Of a DNA stretch of 64,000 nucleotides, positions 1 through 7,824 are shown one piece after another (position 1 is the first letter of the stretch; each line of letters starts with the position of its first letter). The stretch covers positions 62,001 to 126,000 of the forward strand of contig NZ_RKME01000001.1 of assembly GCF_003797825.1 (NCBI RefSeq), read 5' to 3'. The notes beneath the pieces were generated by a model. The model searched no databases, had not been told where the DNA came from, and was given only the letters and a program-made list of their open reading frames with translations. The translations under genes and the position numbers were made by a program. This stretch comes from Gordonia sp. OPL2. Its GTDB lineage: Bacteria > Actinomycetota > Actinomycetes > Mycobacteriales > Mycobacteriaceae.

Positions 1-244
1 GGTGTTCGTGTCGGCGCGGACCGGGGAAGGTCTGCCCGAACTGTTCGACCGGGTGCGCGAGTTCGTGGGGCGCGGCGACGTGGAACTGACCATCGACGTT
101 CCTTACACCCGTGGTGATCTCATCTCCCGTATTCACGAGGAGGGTGAGGTGCTCTCCAGTGAGCACACCGCCGCCGGCACCACCATGCGCGTCCGGGTCC
201 CCGCCGCCTTCGCCGGCGCACTGGACGACCTCACGACGGGTTAG
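1..244 (+). CDS. hflX: GTPase HflX, C-terminal part (5' end outside window)
   Basis: Only the last 80 residues are present; the reading frame is open at the left edge. The residues VSARTGEGL are the G5 (SAx) element of a TRAFAC GTPase, and the following VPYTRGDLISRIHEEGEVLSSEHTA-like stretch matches the conserved C-terminal tail of HflX, a ribosome-associated GTPase that splits or rescues stalled 70S ribosomes. What is seen is the tail only; the GTP-binding core lies upstream of the window. In M. tuberculosis hflX also sits a few genes from lexA, which supports the call. The gene ends with TAG just before the 21-bp repeat cluster, with no conventional hairpin-plus-T-tract terminator. Confidence 0.85.
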   Translation, partial: VFVSARTGEGLPELFDRVREFVGRGDVELTIDVPYTRGDLISRIHEEGEVLSSEHTAAGTTMRVRVPAAFAGALDDLTTG

Positions 245-249
245 CGCCG

Positions 250-447
250 CGCCGAGCGGGCCCGCACATCCGCCGAGCGGGTCCAGAATCCTGCCGATCG
301 GGTCCAGGATCTCGTCGATCGGGTCCCGCCGTCATGGACCGGGCACGGTCGGCGAAAACGTGGACACGGTCGGCAGGATTCTGGACCCGGTGGGCGGATT
401 CGAGGACCCGGTCGGCGGATTCGAGGACACGGTCGGCGGGCTCGTCG
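250..447. repeat. Inverted clusters of a 21-bp repeat between hflX and ptsH
   Basis: Four imperfect 21-bp units (250-270, 271-291, 292-312, 313-333) are followed, after a 9-bp centre, by five units of the same sequence in the opposite orientation (343-363, 364-384, 385-405, 406-426, 427-447). The rightward unit reads approximately ACCCGGTCGGCGGATTCGAGG. The 19-bp stretch CGGGTCCAGAATCCTGCCG in the left arm has its exact reverse complement in the right arm at about 371-389. The array could fold into a long cruciform or hairpin, act as a bidirectional terminator for convergent hflX and ptsH, or bind a protein. The function is unknown. Confidence 0.8.
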
Positions 448-515
448 GCGGTACCGGATGGCCCCTCAGCGGTGGGCGGTATCGAGAACGCGCCGTGGCA
501 CCGGCCGGACGCTAC

Positions 516-776
516 CTACTCGGCATCGAGGTCTTTCGCGACCAAGGTGGCGATCGCATCGAGGGTGGCCTGGTCCTCGGCGGTGACGACGACGGTGGTG
601 CCCTTCTCCGCACCCAGCGTCATGATCATCAGGGCGGAGCCGGCATCCACCGGTTCGCCTCCCTCCAGGGCGAGGGTCACGGTGCTCCCCGCATCGCCGA
701 CCGCCTCGGCGATGATCGTGGCGGGACGGGCGTGCAGACCGACGGCGGACCCGACGGCGACGGTGGTGCTGGGCAT
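516..776 (-). CDS. ptsH: Phosphocarrier protein HPr
   Basis: An 86-residue protein, the usual HPr length. HPr takes a phosphate from enzyme I on a histidine and passes it to sugar-specific EIIA domains in the cytoplasm. The active-site loop GLHARPA lies at residues 14-20, with the catalytic His at about 16. The start is ATG at 776, preceded by AAGGAG at a good distance; the longer frame to 872 lacks such a site. It lies downstream of fruA on the same strand, 146 bp away, with a hairpin in between, so it is probably the last gene of a fruR-fruK-fruA-ptsH transcription unit. The classical HPr kinase Ser site was not assigned. Confidence 0.93.
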   Translation of the reverse strand: MPSTTVAVGSAVGLHARPATIIAEAVGDAGSTVTLALEGGEPVDAGSALMIMTLGAEKGTTVVVTAEDQATLDAIATLVAKDLDAE

Positions 777-843
777 GGTCACTCCTTGGTGTGAGTCTTC
801 GGGGACGAGAGTGGATGGAGGGGTGAGGATGGCGCTCAGTGGT

Positions 844-874
844 CGATGGGGTGCCCGTGTCGGACACCCCATCG
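844..874. terminator. Intercistronic hairpin between fruA and ptsH
   Basis: The perfect 10-bp inverted repeat CGATGGGGTG (844-853) and CACCCCATCG (865-874) encloses an 11-base loop. No T tract follows on the minus strand, so it may be a partial terminator or an mRNA-stabilising stem that sets different fruA and ptsH levels rather than a full stop. Confidence 0.45.
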
Positions 875-922
875 TGGTGGTCGGATGATCAGGTCATCGG
901 TCCAGTGTGTCCTGAGTCGGGC

Positions 923-3022
923 TCAGGCGGGGACGGTTTCGAGTTCCGACACCACCGTGGCACGGTCACGCTCGGTGTGCCACTGCTTGGCGACGATCAC
1001 GAGGATGGCGCTGAGTACGGTTCCCGCGGCGAGCGCGATCAGGAACAGATACCAGTGGTTCATGGTGAAGAAGACGAAGATTCCCCCGTGCGGTGCACGC
1101 TGGGTCACACCGAATGCCATGACCAGCGCGCCGGACAGTGCACCGCCCGCCATCATCGACGGGATCACGCGGAAGGGGTCGGTGGCCGCGAACGGGATCG
1201 CGCCCTCCGAGATGAACGACGCACCGAGCAACCAAGCAGCCTTGCCGTTCTCACGCTCCGGCTCGGTGAACAGTCGCGGTCGCAACACGGTCGCCAGCGC
1301 CAACGCCAGCGGCGGGACCATTCCGGCGCACATGACGGCCGCCATGATCTCGAGTTGTGCGGTCCCGCCGATCGCCAGTCCGGCGGTGGCGAACAGGTAG
1401 GCCGCCTTGTTGACCGGGCCACCGAGGTCGAAGCACATCATCAGTCCGAGCACGATGCCCAGCGCGATGGCCGAGCCTCCGGACATGCTGTTGAGGCCTT
1501 CGGTCATCTGCTCGGTGACCCAGGCCAGGGGCTTGCCGAGCAGCATGTAGAGCAGGACGCCGATGATCAGACTGCCGAGCAGCGGGATGATCACCACCGG
1601 CATCAGCCCACGTGCCCACTGCGGCAACGGCAGTCGTGAGATCCACAGACAGGCGACACCGGCGATCAGACCGCCGACCAGGCCACCGATGAAGCTGGCG
1701 CCCACCGCCACCGACACCAGACCGGCGACGAATCCGGGTGCGATGCCGGGACGGTCCGCGATGGCGAAGGATATGTAGCCCGCCAGGACGGGAACGAGCA
1801 TGCTCATGGCGAGTCCGCCGACCGCGAACAGTACCGCGCCGATGTACTGGCCGAGGCCGCCGGCGGGCAGATCCCACAGGCTGTTGTTCAGCGCGATGAA
1901 CTGTCCGTCGTTGAGTGCCCCGCTCGTGTCGAGGGTGCCGTTGGCGATCTCATAGCCGCCGAGGAAGGGCAGGAACGCCAGGGCGATGAGCAGACCGCCG
2001 GCCGCGACGAACGGGATCATGTAGCTGACGCCGGTCATCAGGGCCTGTTGGGTCTGTTTGCCCAGCCCGACGCCACCGGCCTCGCCGGATCGGTCGGCGC
2101 CGGTGTCCCCGTCGCCGGCGGTGACCACCGCGGCACGTGGATCGGTCGATGCCGCAACGGCTTCGGCGATCATCGTGTCGGGCTCGTTGATGGCACGTTT
2201 GACGCCCGAGGAGATGACGGGCTTGCCGTGGAAGCGTTCCTTGCCCTTGACGCCGACGTCGGTGGCGAAGATGACGGCGTCGGCGTCGGCGATCACCGAC
2301 GGATCGAATGCCGTGGTCGCCGACGACCCCTGGGTCTCGACATGGAAGTCGACGTCGGCGCGCTCGGCGGCGTACTTCAGTGCGTCGGCAGCCATGTAGG
2401 TATGCGCGATGCCGGTCGGGCATGCCGTGATCGCGACGATCGATGGGCGCTTGTCGGTGGGCGACGCGATCGGGGTCGTCGACGCGGCCGCAGGTGTCGT
2501 AGGGGCGGCCGGCGTCGTCGGAGCGGCCGGTGTCGTGGGAGCGGCCGCGGTTGGCGCCGGGGTCGCGGGCGGGTTGATCGCCTCGTCGACGAGCTCGACG
2601 ACCCGTTCGTCGCTCTCCGCCGCACGGAGCGCCGCGACGAAGTCGGGCCGCACGAGCGACCGTGCGAGCGAGCTGAGCAGTTTCATGTGCTCGCTGGCAC
2701 CGCCGGCAGGCGCGGCGATGAGGAACACCAGATCCGCCGGCCCGTCCGGTGCGCCGAAGTCGACCTTCTGGGACAGGCGTGCCATCGCGAGGCTCGCCGC
2801 TGTGACGGACTCCGCGCGGGCATGCGGGATCGCGATGCCGCCGGGGAGCCCGGTCGCGGATTTGGCTTCTCGTTCGAGGGCGCCGCGGGCGAGGTCGGTG
2901 GCGTCGGTGGTGCGTCCTGCGTCGGCGAGCGCATCGGCGAGATAGCCGATGACGGCGGCGGGTTCGGCGCCGGCATCGATGTCGAGACGCACCGTCTGCG
3001 TCGTGATGATCTGTTCTGACAT
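923..3022 (-). CDS. fruA: PTS fructose transporter subunit IIABC
   Basis: The 699-residue protein imports fructose and phosphorylates it to fructose 1-phosphate. Domains in order: EIIA (about 1-150, active-site GIAIPHAR with His67), an Ala/Pro/Thr linker with three TTPAAP repeats (about 152-190), EIIB (about 193-290, phosphocysteine Cys201 in TACPTGIAHTYMAA), and a membrane EIIC domain (about 325-690) with many hydrophobic segments. The chosen ATG at 3022 has AAAGGA upstream and begins directly at the EIIA domain. An in-frame ATG at 3094 overlaps the fruK stop by four bases and would add 24 residues, but its GAGGAG is directly adjacent and badly spaced. It is followed by ptsH. No phosphorylation-site residue is missing. 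Confidence 0.95.
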   Translation of the reverse strand: MSEQIITTQTVRLDIDAGAEPAAVIGYLADALADAGRTTDATDLARGALEREAKSATGLPGGIAIPHARAESVTAASLAMARLSQKVDFGAPDGPADLVFLIAAPAGGASEHMKLLSSLARSLVRPDFVAALRAAESDERVVELVDEAINPPATPAPTAAAPTTPAAPTTPAAPTTPAAASTTPIASPTDKRPSIVAITACPTGIAHTYMAADALKYAAERADVDFHVETQGSSATTAFDPSVIADADAVIFATDVGVKGKERFHGKPVISSGVKRAINEPDTMIAEAVAASTDPRAAVVTAGDGDTGADRSGEAGGVGLGKQTQQALMTGVSYMIPFVAAGGLLIALAFLPFLGGYEIANGTLDTSGALNDGQFIALNNSLWDLPAGGLGQYIGAVLFAVGGLAMSMLVPVLAGYISFAIADRPGIAPGFVAGLVSVAVGASFIGGLVGGLIAGVACLWISRLPLPQWARGLMPVVIIPLLGSLIIGVLLYMLLGKPLAWVTEQMTEGLNSMSGGSAIALGIVLGLMMCFDLGGPVNKAAYLFATAGLAIGGTAQLEIMAAVMCAGMVPPLALALATVLRPRLFTEPERENGKAAWLLGASFISEGAIPFAATDPFRVIPSMMAGGALSGALVMAFGVTQRAPHGGIFVFFTMNHWYLFLIALAAGTVLSAILVIVAKQWHTERDRATVVSELETVPA

Positions 3023-3090
3023 GGGTTTTCCTTTGTCGTCGAGCGGGGTTCGGCGGGATCTGGCGCGGGGTGCGCGGTGGTCGTTCGGCG

Positions 3091-4101
3091 TCATCTCCTC
3101 GGGGCGGCTCCCGAGAGTTCGGTGATCTCGACACCGTCGAGGTCGAGCGAGTCGGGTGACGGCGGTTGGGTCCCGGCCAGAGCGGTGGCCGCGGAGCCGT
3201 ACGCCACCGCGGTGCGGAGCCGGTCGGGCTCGTCGTCACCGCGTGTCTCGGCGATGAGGTAGCCCGCGAGGGCGGAGTCGCCGGCACCGACCGTGCTGCG
3301 CGGGACGATGGGCGGCGGCGTCGCGAACCAGATCCCGGACGCGCTGATGAGCATCGCGCCGGAGGCGCCCAGGGTCGCCAGGATCGCGGCGCCGGTCTGG
3401 TCGACGAGTGTCCGCGCTGCGGCGATGAGGGGCTCGTAGTCGCCCCGGGCGGTGGCGGCCACGAGCCGTGCCGGGTCGGCCCCGGTGGCCTCCGCGAGCT
3501 CCTCGTCGTTCGGCTTGAGCAGGTCGACCCGCCCGCTGACGGTAGCTGCGAGGGGTGCGCCCGAGGTGTCGACCGCCACCCGGCATCCGAGGTCGACCAG
3601 GCCATCGATCACCGTGCGATACCAGGTGTCGGGCAGACCCGGCGGCAGAGAGCCGCACAGGGCTACCCAGCATGCGCCGCGGGCGTTCTCGACCACCAAC
3701 TCGGCGAGGCGGTCCGCCTGTGTGGCGTCGAGGGCGTGGCCGGGCGCGTTGATCTTCGTCGTCGTGCCATCGGGGTCGGCGACGGTGATGTTCGACCGCA
3801 CCTCGCCCTCGATCGCGAACGCGAGGTAGGGGAGCGCAACGTCGTCGAGGGCGGTGAGCAGGGGGTCCCCGCCGCGGGCCGGCAGGATCGCGCGGGTGCT
3901 GATGCCCGCCTCGGCGACCACCCGGGAAACATTCACGCCCTTGCCGCCCGGCTCGGCGCGTACCGCCTGCGCGCGTTGGACGCCGCCTCGGGTCAACGGG
4001 GCGGTCAGCTCGAGGGTGCGGTCGAGGCTGGGATTGGCGGTGACGGTGAGGATTGTGAGTGCGGCCGGGACCGGCGATGTCATGTCGTCTCTCTCGCTCA
4101 T
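3091..4101 (-). CDS. fruK: 1-Phosphofructokinase
   Basis: A PfkB-family sugar kinase of 336 residues that phosphorylates fructose 1-phosphate to fructose 1,6-bisphosphate, feeding glycolysis. The N-terminal part carries TVTANPSLDRTLEL and GGKGVNVSRV, typical of the 1-phosphofructokinase/tagatose-6-phosphate kinase group, and the C-terminal anion hole with the catalytic base is GAGDSALAGY (Asp275). The ATG at 4101 overlaps the fruR stop as ATGA, suggesting translational coupling; a second in-frame ATG lies six codons later. The next gene, fruA, supplies its substrate. FruK and the IIABC transporter form the standard fructose utilisation pair. Confidence 0.94.
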   Translation of the reverse strand: MSERDDMTSPVPAALTILTVTANPSLDRTLELTAPLTRGGVQRAQAVRAEPGGKGVNVSRVVAEAGISTRAILPARGGDPLLTALDDVALPYLAFAIEGEVRSNITVADPDGTTTKINAPGHALDATQADRLAELVVENARGACWVALCGSLPPGLPDTWYRTVIDGLVDLGCRVAVDTSGAPLAATVSGRVDLLKPNDEELAEATGADPARLVAATARGDYEPLIAAARTLVDQTGAAILATLGASGAMLISASGIWFATPPPIVPRSTVGAGDSALAGYLIAETRGDDEPDRLRTAVAYGSAATALAGTQPPSPDSLDLDGVEITELSGAAPRR

Positions 4102-4868
4102 GCGATCACCACATCGATGCCGCGCGCGGAGAGCGCCGCCGAGGTGACCGGGTCGATGTCGTCGTCGGTGACCAGCACGTCGACGTCGTTGAGGTCGGCG
4201 AACGAAGACAGGTCCTCCCGATCGATCTTCGACGAATCCGCCAGTACCACAACGCGATTGGCGACACGAACGATGGCAGACTTGATGGCGGCCTCGTCCG
4301 GGTCGGGGGTCGACAGTCCGTGGGACTGACTGATGCCGTTGCTGCCGACGAACGCCGTCGAGACGCGCAGCCGCTCGAGAGCCGCCACCGTCTCGGCGCC
4401 GACGGTGGCCTGGGTCAGCCCGCGCACCCGTCCGCCGAGGACGTGGAGATCGGAGCTGCGGTTGTCGGCGAGCGCCGCTGCGATCGGGATGCTGTGTGTG
4501 ATCAAGGTCAGGCGCCGGTCCCGGGGCATGGCCAGTGCGGCCTGGTAGGTCGTCGTGCCGGCGTCGAAGAAGACCGACCCGCCGTCCGGCGGGAGGAAGC
4601 GTGTCGCGGTCCGGCCGATGGCGAGCTTCTGATCGGTCCGGGTCATCTGGCGCTCGTCGATGCCCTGTTCGCCGAGAACCGGTGTCGTCCCGGGGCGTAC
4701 CGCCCCACCGTGGACCCGCTGCAGGTGGCCGGAGCGTTCGAGGACCGCGAGGTCACGCCGGACGGTCTCGCTGGTGACGTCGAACAGCGTCGCGAGCGCG
4801 GTCACGGACGCACGACCGTTGGCGCGCACCTGATCGGCGATCGCTTGCTGGCGTTCTTCGGCGTACAC
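4098..4868 (-). CDS. fruR: DeoR-family transcriptional regulator of the fructose operon
   Basis: A 256-residue DeoR/GlpR-type regulator. The N-terminal helix-turn-helix contains ATLFDVTSETVRRDLAVLERSGHLQRVHGGA, the family signature, and the C-terminal DeoRC sugar-phosphate sensor domain includes FFDAGTTTYQAA and FVGSNGIS. It starts at GTG 4868 behind GAGGAATC. As first gene of fruR-fruK-fruA-ptsH it probably represses this operon and the divergent ptsI, with fructose 1-phosphate or fructose 1,6-bisphosphate as inducer; this is inferred from family and position. The 185-bp divergent region holds an inverted repeat that could be its operator. The symbol is given by context. Confidence 0.88.
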   Translation of the reverse strand: MYAEERQQAIADQVRANGRASVTALATLFDVTSETVRRDLAVLERSGHLQRVHGGAVRPGTTPVLGEQGIDERQMTRTDQKLAIGRTATRFLPPDGGSVFFDAGTTTYQAALAMPRDRRLTLITHSIPIAAALADNRSSDLHVLGGRVRGLTQATVGAETVAALERLRVSTAFVGSNGISQSHGLSTPDPDEAAIKSAIVRVANRVVVLADSSKIDREDLSSFADLNDVDVLVTDDDIDPVTSAALSARGIDVVIA

Positions 4869-4953
4869 GATTCCTCATCTGATCCGGGGCCCGTAGGCCT
4901 GTGGATTTGTGTGGCTTTTGATGTTGCTATATCTGTGTTTACGCCTGTTTGTG

Positions 4954-4981
4954 TTGACAAGTCAAGGATTTCTTGTAACTT
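4954..4981 (+). promoter_or_regulatory. Candidate ptsI promoter with overlapping palindrome
   Basis: TTGACA at 4954-4959 and TAACTT at 4976-4981 are separated by 16 bp. This fits a primary sigma-factor promoter for ptsI (start at 5054). The perfect palindrome TTGAC-AA-GTCAA at 4954-4965 overlaps the -35 element and is a candidate operator for the DeoR-type regulator encoded just to the left. The surrounding 4900-4985 stretch is clearly AT-richer than the rest of the window. Confidence 0.45.
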
Positions 4982-5053
4982 GAATCACAGAACTGGTCGA
5001 ATGCGGCGTCAATCCACATGCGGACGTTTGGTGGGCGCAACGAGAGGATTTCG

Positions 5054-6727
5054 GTGGAGCAGACACAGGTACTGAACGGAACCCCGGTCGTCAGCGGTCA
5101 GGCCTATGGGCCTGCGGTGTGGCCCGGTGAGCGACCCGCATATGACCCCGCGACCGCCGTTCCGGTGCCCCCGGAGGAGCGTGAGGTCGAGACCAAACGA
5201 TTCACCGATGCGGCCTCCGCGGTCGCCGGACGACTTCGTGAACGTGCCTCCCACTCGTCCGGGGCGGCCGCGGAAGTGCTCAGCGCGACGGCCGGGCTCG
5301 CCGAGGATCGCGGATGGGTCGGCGCCGCGTCGGCGCTGATCGGCAAGGGGACCGCCGCACCTGCGGCCGCGACGGCGGCGACCGAGCAGTTCGCGGCGAT
5401 GTTCACCAAGCTCGGTGGGCTGATGGCCGAGCGTGTCACCGATCTGAACGACGTCCGGGATCGCGTCGTCGCCGAGCTCCTCGGCGTCCCCGAGCCGGGT
5501 GTACCGGAGCCCGACGAACCGTCGGTGTTGCTCGCCGACGACCTCGCCCCGGCCGACACCGCAGGACTCGACCCGGTGAAGATCATCGCCCTGGTCACCC
5601 GCCTCGGCGGGCCGACCTCTCACACGGCGATCATCGCCCGGCAGTTGGGAATTCCCTGTGTGGTGGCGGTCGCCGGCCTCGGCGTGATCGCTGCCGGCGC
5701 CGCAGTCCTCGTGGACGGAACCGCGGGCACCCTCGAGGTGGAACCGGACGAGGCGGCCGCAGTGGCGGCCGTCGAGGCGAGTCGCCGTGCGGCCGCGGCC
5801 ATGGCCGAATGGCAGGGGCCCGGACAGACCGCCGACGGTCGCTCGATCTCGATCCTGGCCAATGTCGCCGACGGCACCTCGGCTCGCACCGCCACCGGCC
5901 ATCCCGTCGAGGGGGTGGGTCTGTTCCGGACCGAGCTGGCCTTTCTCGACCGTCCCGACGAACCGTCGGTCGCCGAGCAGACCTCGCTCTATCGCGAGGT
6001 CCTCGAGGCGTTCCCCGGGCAGAAGGTGGTCATCCGGACACTGGACGCGGGATCGGACAAGCCGTTGAAATTCGTCACACCGGCGGACGAGGCGAATCCC
6101 GCACTGGGCGTCCGTGGCAATCGGATCGCGATCGACCATCCCGAGATCCGCGCGGCGCAGCTCGATGCGATCGCCGCCGCCGGCGTGGCAATCGGCACCA
6201 CACCGTGGGTGATGGCTCCGATGATCGCATCGGCCGCCGAGGCCGCCGAGTTCGCGGCCCAGGTCCGGCAGCGCGGAATGGTTGCCGGAGTGATGGTCGA
6301 GGTGCCGGCCGCGGCGATCCTCGCTCCGTCGATCCTCGCCGAGGTGGATTTCGTGTCCATCGGTACGAACGACCTGACTCAGTACACGATGGCGGCCGAC
6401 CGGATGTCCGCGGAACTGGCCACCCTCACCGATCCGTGGCAGCCGGCCGTGCTCGCGTTGATCGGGATGGTCGCGCGGGCAGGTCTCGAGGCCGACAAGC
6501 CGGTCGGGGTGTGTGGCGAGGCGGCCGCGGATCCGCTGCTCGCGTGCGTGCTCGTCGGTATGGGTGTCACGTCGTTGTCGGCCGCGCCCGCCGCGGCCGC
6601 CGCGGTCGGGGTCCGCCTCGCCGGGGTCACCGTCGATCAGTGCCGCATCGCGGCCGACGCCGCGCTGGCGACGTCCGATCCCGCCGCCGCGCGAGCGGCC
6701 GCGTCCGCCGCACTGCAGCCGACCTGA
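5054..6727 (+). CDS. ptsI: Phosphoenolpyruvate-protein phosphotransferase (enzyme I)
   Basis: The 557-residue cytoplasmic enzyme I starts the PTS cascade by taking phosphate from phosphoenolpyruvate and giving it to HPr. The phosphohistidine motif GGPTSHTAII carries His190. The C-terminal PEP-binding barrel shows EGVGLFRTELAFLDR, LDAGSDKPLKF, a Mn/Mg-binding region and the CGEAAADP signature, although the last is GVCGEAAADP where many enzymes have CGEMAGD. The start is GTG at 5054 behind GAGAGGA; a longer ATG frame from 5018 has no ribosome-binding site. The gene is divergent from fruR, so both arms of the fructose PTS share one regulatory region. Confidence 0.94.
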   Translation: MEQTQVLNGTPVVSGQAYGPAVWPGERPAYDPATAVPVPPEEREVETKRFTDAASAVAGRLRERASHSSGAAAEVLSATAGLAEDRGWVGAASALIGKGTAAPAAATAATEQFAAMFTKLGGLMAERVTDLNDVRDRVVAELLGVPEPGVPEPDEPSVLLADDLAPADTAGLDPVKIIALVTRLGGPTSHTAIIARQLGIPCVVAVAGLGVIAAGAAVLVDGTAGTLEVEPDEAAAVAAVEASRRAAAAMAEWQGPGQTADGRSISILANVADGTSARTATGHPVEGVGLFRTELAFLDRPDEPSVAEQTSLYREVLEAFPGQKVVIRTLDAGSDKPLKFVTPADEANPALGVRGNRIAIDHPEIRAAQLDAIAAAGVAIGTTPWVMAPMIASAAEAAEFAAQVRQRGMVAGVMVEVPAAAILAPSILAEVDFVSIGTNDLTQYTMAADRMSAELATLTDPWQPAVLALIGMVARAGLEADKPVGVCGEAAADPLLACVLVGMGVTSLSAAPAAAAAVGVRLAGVTVDQCRIAADAALATSDPAAARAAASAALQPT

Positions 6728-6744
6728 TTGCAGCCGACCTGATT
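6715..6744 (+). repeat. Perfect 15-bp tandem duplication over the ptsI stop codon
   Basis: GCAGCCGACCTGATT occurs twice in direct contact (6715-6729 and 6730-6744). The ptsI TGA stop (6725-6727) lies in the first copy. It looks like a recent replication slippage event in the 27-bp gap between the convergent ptsI and lexA genes and changes no protein. Confidence 0.9.
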
Positions 6745-6754
6745 CCGCGGCGGC

Positions 6755-7507
6755 TCAGATCCGACGCATCACCGTGACGACCTTGCCGAGAACGGCGGCG
6801 TCGTCGCCCGGAATCGGTTCGAACAGATCGTTGTGCGGCATGAGCCAGACGTGACCGTCCTTGCGCTTGAACGTCTTCACGGTCGCCTCGCCGTCGATCA
6901 TCGCGGCGACGATGTCCCCGTTGTCGGCGACGTTCTGCTGGCGCACCACGACCCAGTCGCCGTCACAGATCGCTGCGTCGATCATCGACTCGCCCACGAC
7001 CCTCAGCAGGAAGAGTGAGCCCTCGCCGACCAGCTCGCGGGGGAGCGGGAAGACGTCCTCGACGGCCTCCTCGGCAAGGATCGGCCCGCCCGCGGCGATG
7101 CGTCCCAACACCGGCACGAAGGTCGGCGTGGGCAGGGTGTCGTCGTCGGCGGCCGCCGCGGATCCGCCGGGCGGAGTGTGGTCGCCGTCCTGGATGTTGA
7201 CCGCACGCGGCCGGTTGTGATCGCGCTTGAGCAGGCCCTTGCGCTCGAGGGTCCGCAATTGGTGGGCGACCGAAGAGGTCGATGTGAGGCCGACGGCATC
7301 GCCGATCTCCCGGATGCTCGGCGGGTAACCGCGTTCACGGACGGACCGGCGGATGAACTCCAGCACACCGCGCTGCCGCGGGGTCAGGGTGGCCTCGGCG
7401 ACCGCGGGGTCGGCGATGTCCGGGCTTCCGGCGTCCGGGTCGGTGCCGACCGTCGTGGTGTCGGAACCGCGGGCGGCTCCACGCCGCCCGCCGGCCTTCT
7501 CGCTCAT
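6755..7507 (-). CDS. lexA: SOS repressor LexA
   Basis: A 250-residue LexA that represses DNA-damage genes and cuts itself when RecA is activated. The winged-helix domain (about 41-105) contains [14 protein letters not shown] and the recognition region [21 protein letters not shown]. The S24 protease domain has the cleavage bond Ala139-Gly140 in GRIAAGGP, the nucleophile Ser174 in VGESM and the general base Lys211 in ATVKTF, so self-cleavage is intact. The start is ATG at 7507 with AGGAAGGA upstream; residues 1-38 form a low-complexity leader seen in mycobacterial LexA too. It is divergent from a LysM gene across a region holding three SOS boxes, so it is probably autoregulated. Confidence 0.96.
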   Translation of the reverse strand: MSEKAGGRRGAARGSDTTTVGTDPDAGSPDIADPAVAEATLTPRQRGVLEFIRRSVRERGYPPSIREIGDAVGLTSTSSVAHQLRTLERKGLLKRDHNRPRAVNIQDGDHTPPGGSAAAADDDTLPTPTFVPVLGRIAAGGPILAEEAVEDVFPLPRELVGEGSLFLLRVVGESMIDAAICDGDWVVVRQQNVADNGDIVAAMIDGEATVKTFKRKDGHVWLMPHNDLFEPIPGDDAAVLGKVVTVMRRI

Positions 7508-7705
7508 CGGTGAGTCCTTCCTGTCGGGATGGTGGTGAGTTGTCGGAGTGCGTCGACTTCGGCGTGCGTCCACATCGGCGTGCGCTCACATCACAGTGCC
7601 TCTATATCGGAATGTCTCTGGGTCACCCGGATCGCCAGGCGTGACGCAAAACTGCTGGCTGTTGGGGTCCTGTAGTGCCGACACTAATGGACCCGACCGA
7701 CATCT

Positions 7706-7721
7706 TCAAACATTTGTTCGA
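7706..7721. promoter_or_regulatory. SOS box (LexA operator) 1
   Basis: TCAAACATTTGTTCGA differs from the actinobacterial LexA consensus TCGAAC-N4-GTTCGA at one position. On the minus strand it overlaps a possible lexA -35 (TTGAAG) with a -10-like TTAGTG 16 bp further on, so it is the likely autoregulatory site for lexA. Confidence 0.85.
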
Positions 7722-7758
7722 CGTGTGTCGAGACTTTGTCGGAGCTTCGTGCTAGAAA

Positions 7759-7790
7759 TCGAACATGCGTTCCATCGAACACGTGATCGA
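7759..7790. promoter_or_regulatory. Two abutting SOS boxes (LexA operators) 2 and 3
   Basis: TCGAACATGCGTTCCA (7759-7774) and TCGAACACGTGATCGA (7775-7790) are directly adjacent and each differs from TCGAAC-N4-GTTCGA at one position. They lie 35-66 bp upstream of the LysM gene start, near a -10-like TAGAAA at 7753-7758, and probably make that gene strongly damage-inducible. Confidence 0.85.
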
Positions 7791-7824
7791 TCACCCGATC
7801 GGCCGGGAACGCCAGGAGGTCATG

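Noticed and set aside
334..888. Plus-strand 184-residue frame with seven-residue repeats (TRSADSR) over the 21-bp units
   Set aside because: The repeat period is a multiple of three, so any frame looks repetitive. The frame then runs antisense through ptsH and has no ribosome-binding site.
2048..3019. Long plus-strand frames antisense to fruA
   Set aside because: These are GC-rich shadow frames: they are Arg/Gly-rich, have no domain, and lie opposite a complete, well-recognised transporter gene.
7718..7731. Palindrome TCGAC-GTGT-GTCGA beside SOS box 1
   Set aside because: It is perfect, but it lacks the GAAC/GTTC arms needed for LexA, so it was not counted as a fourth SOS box.
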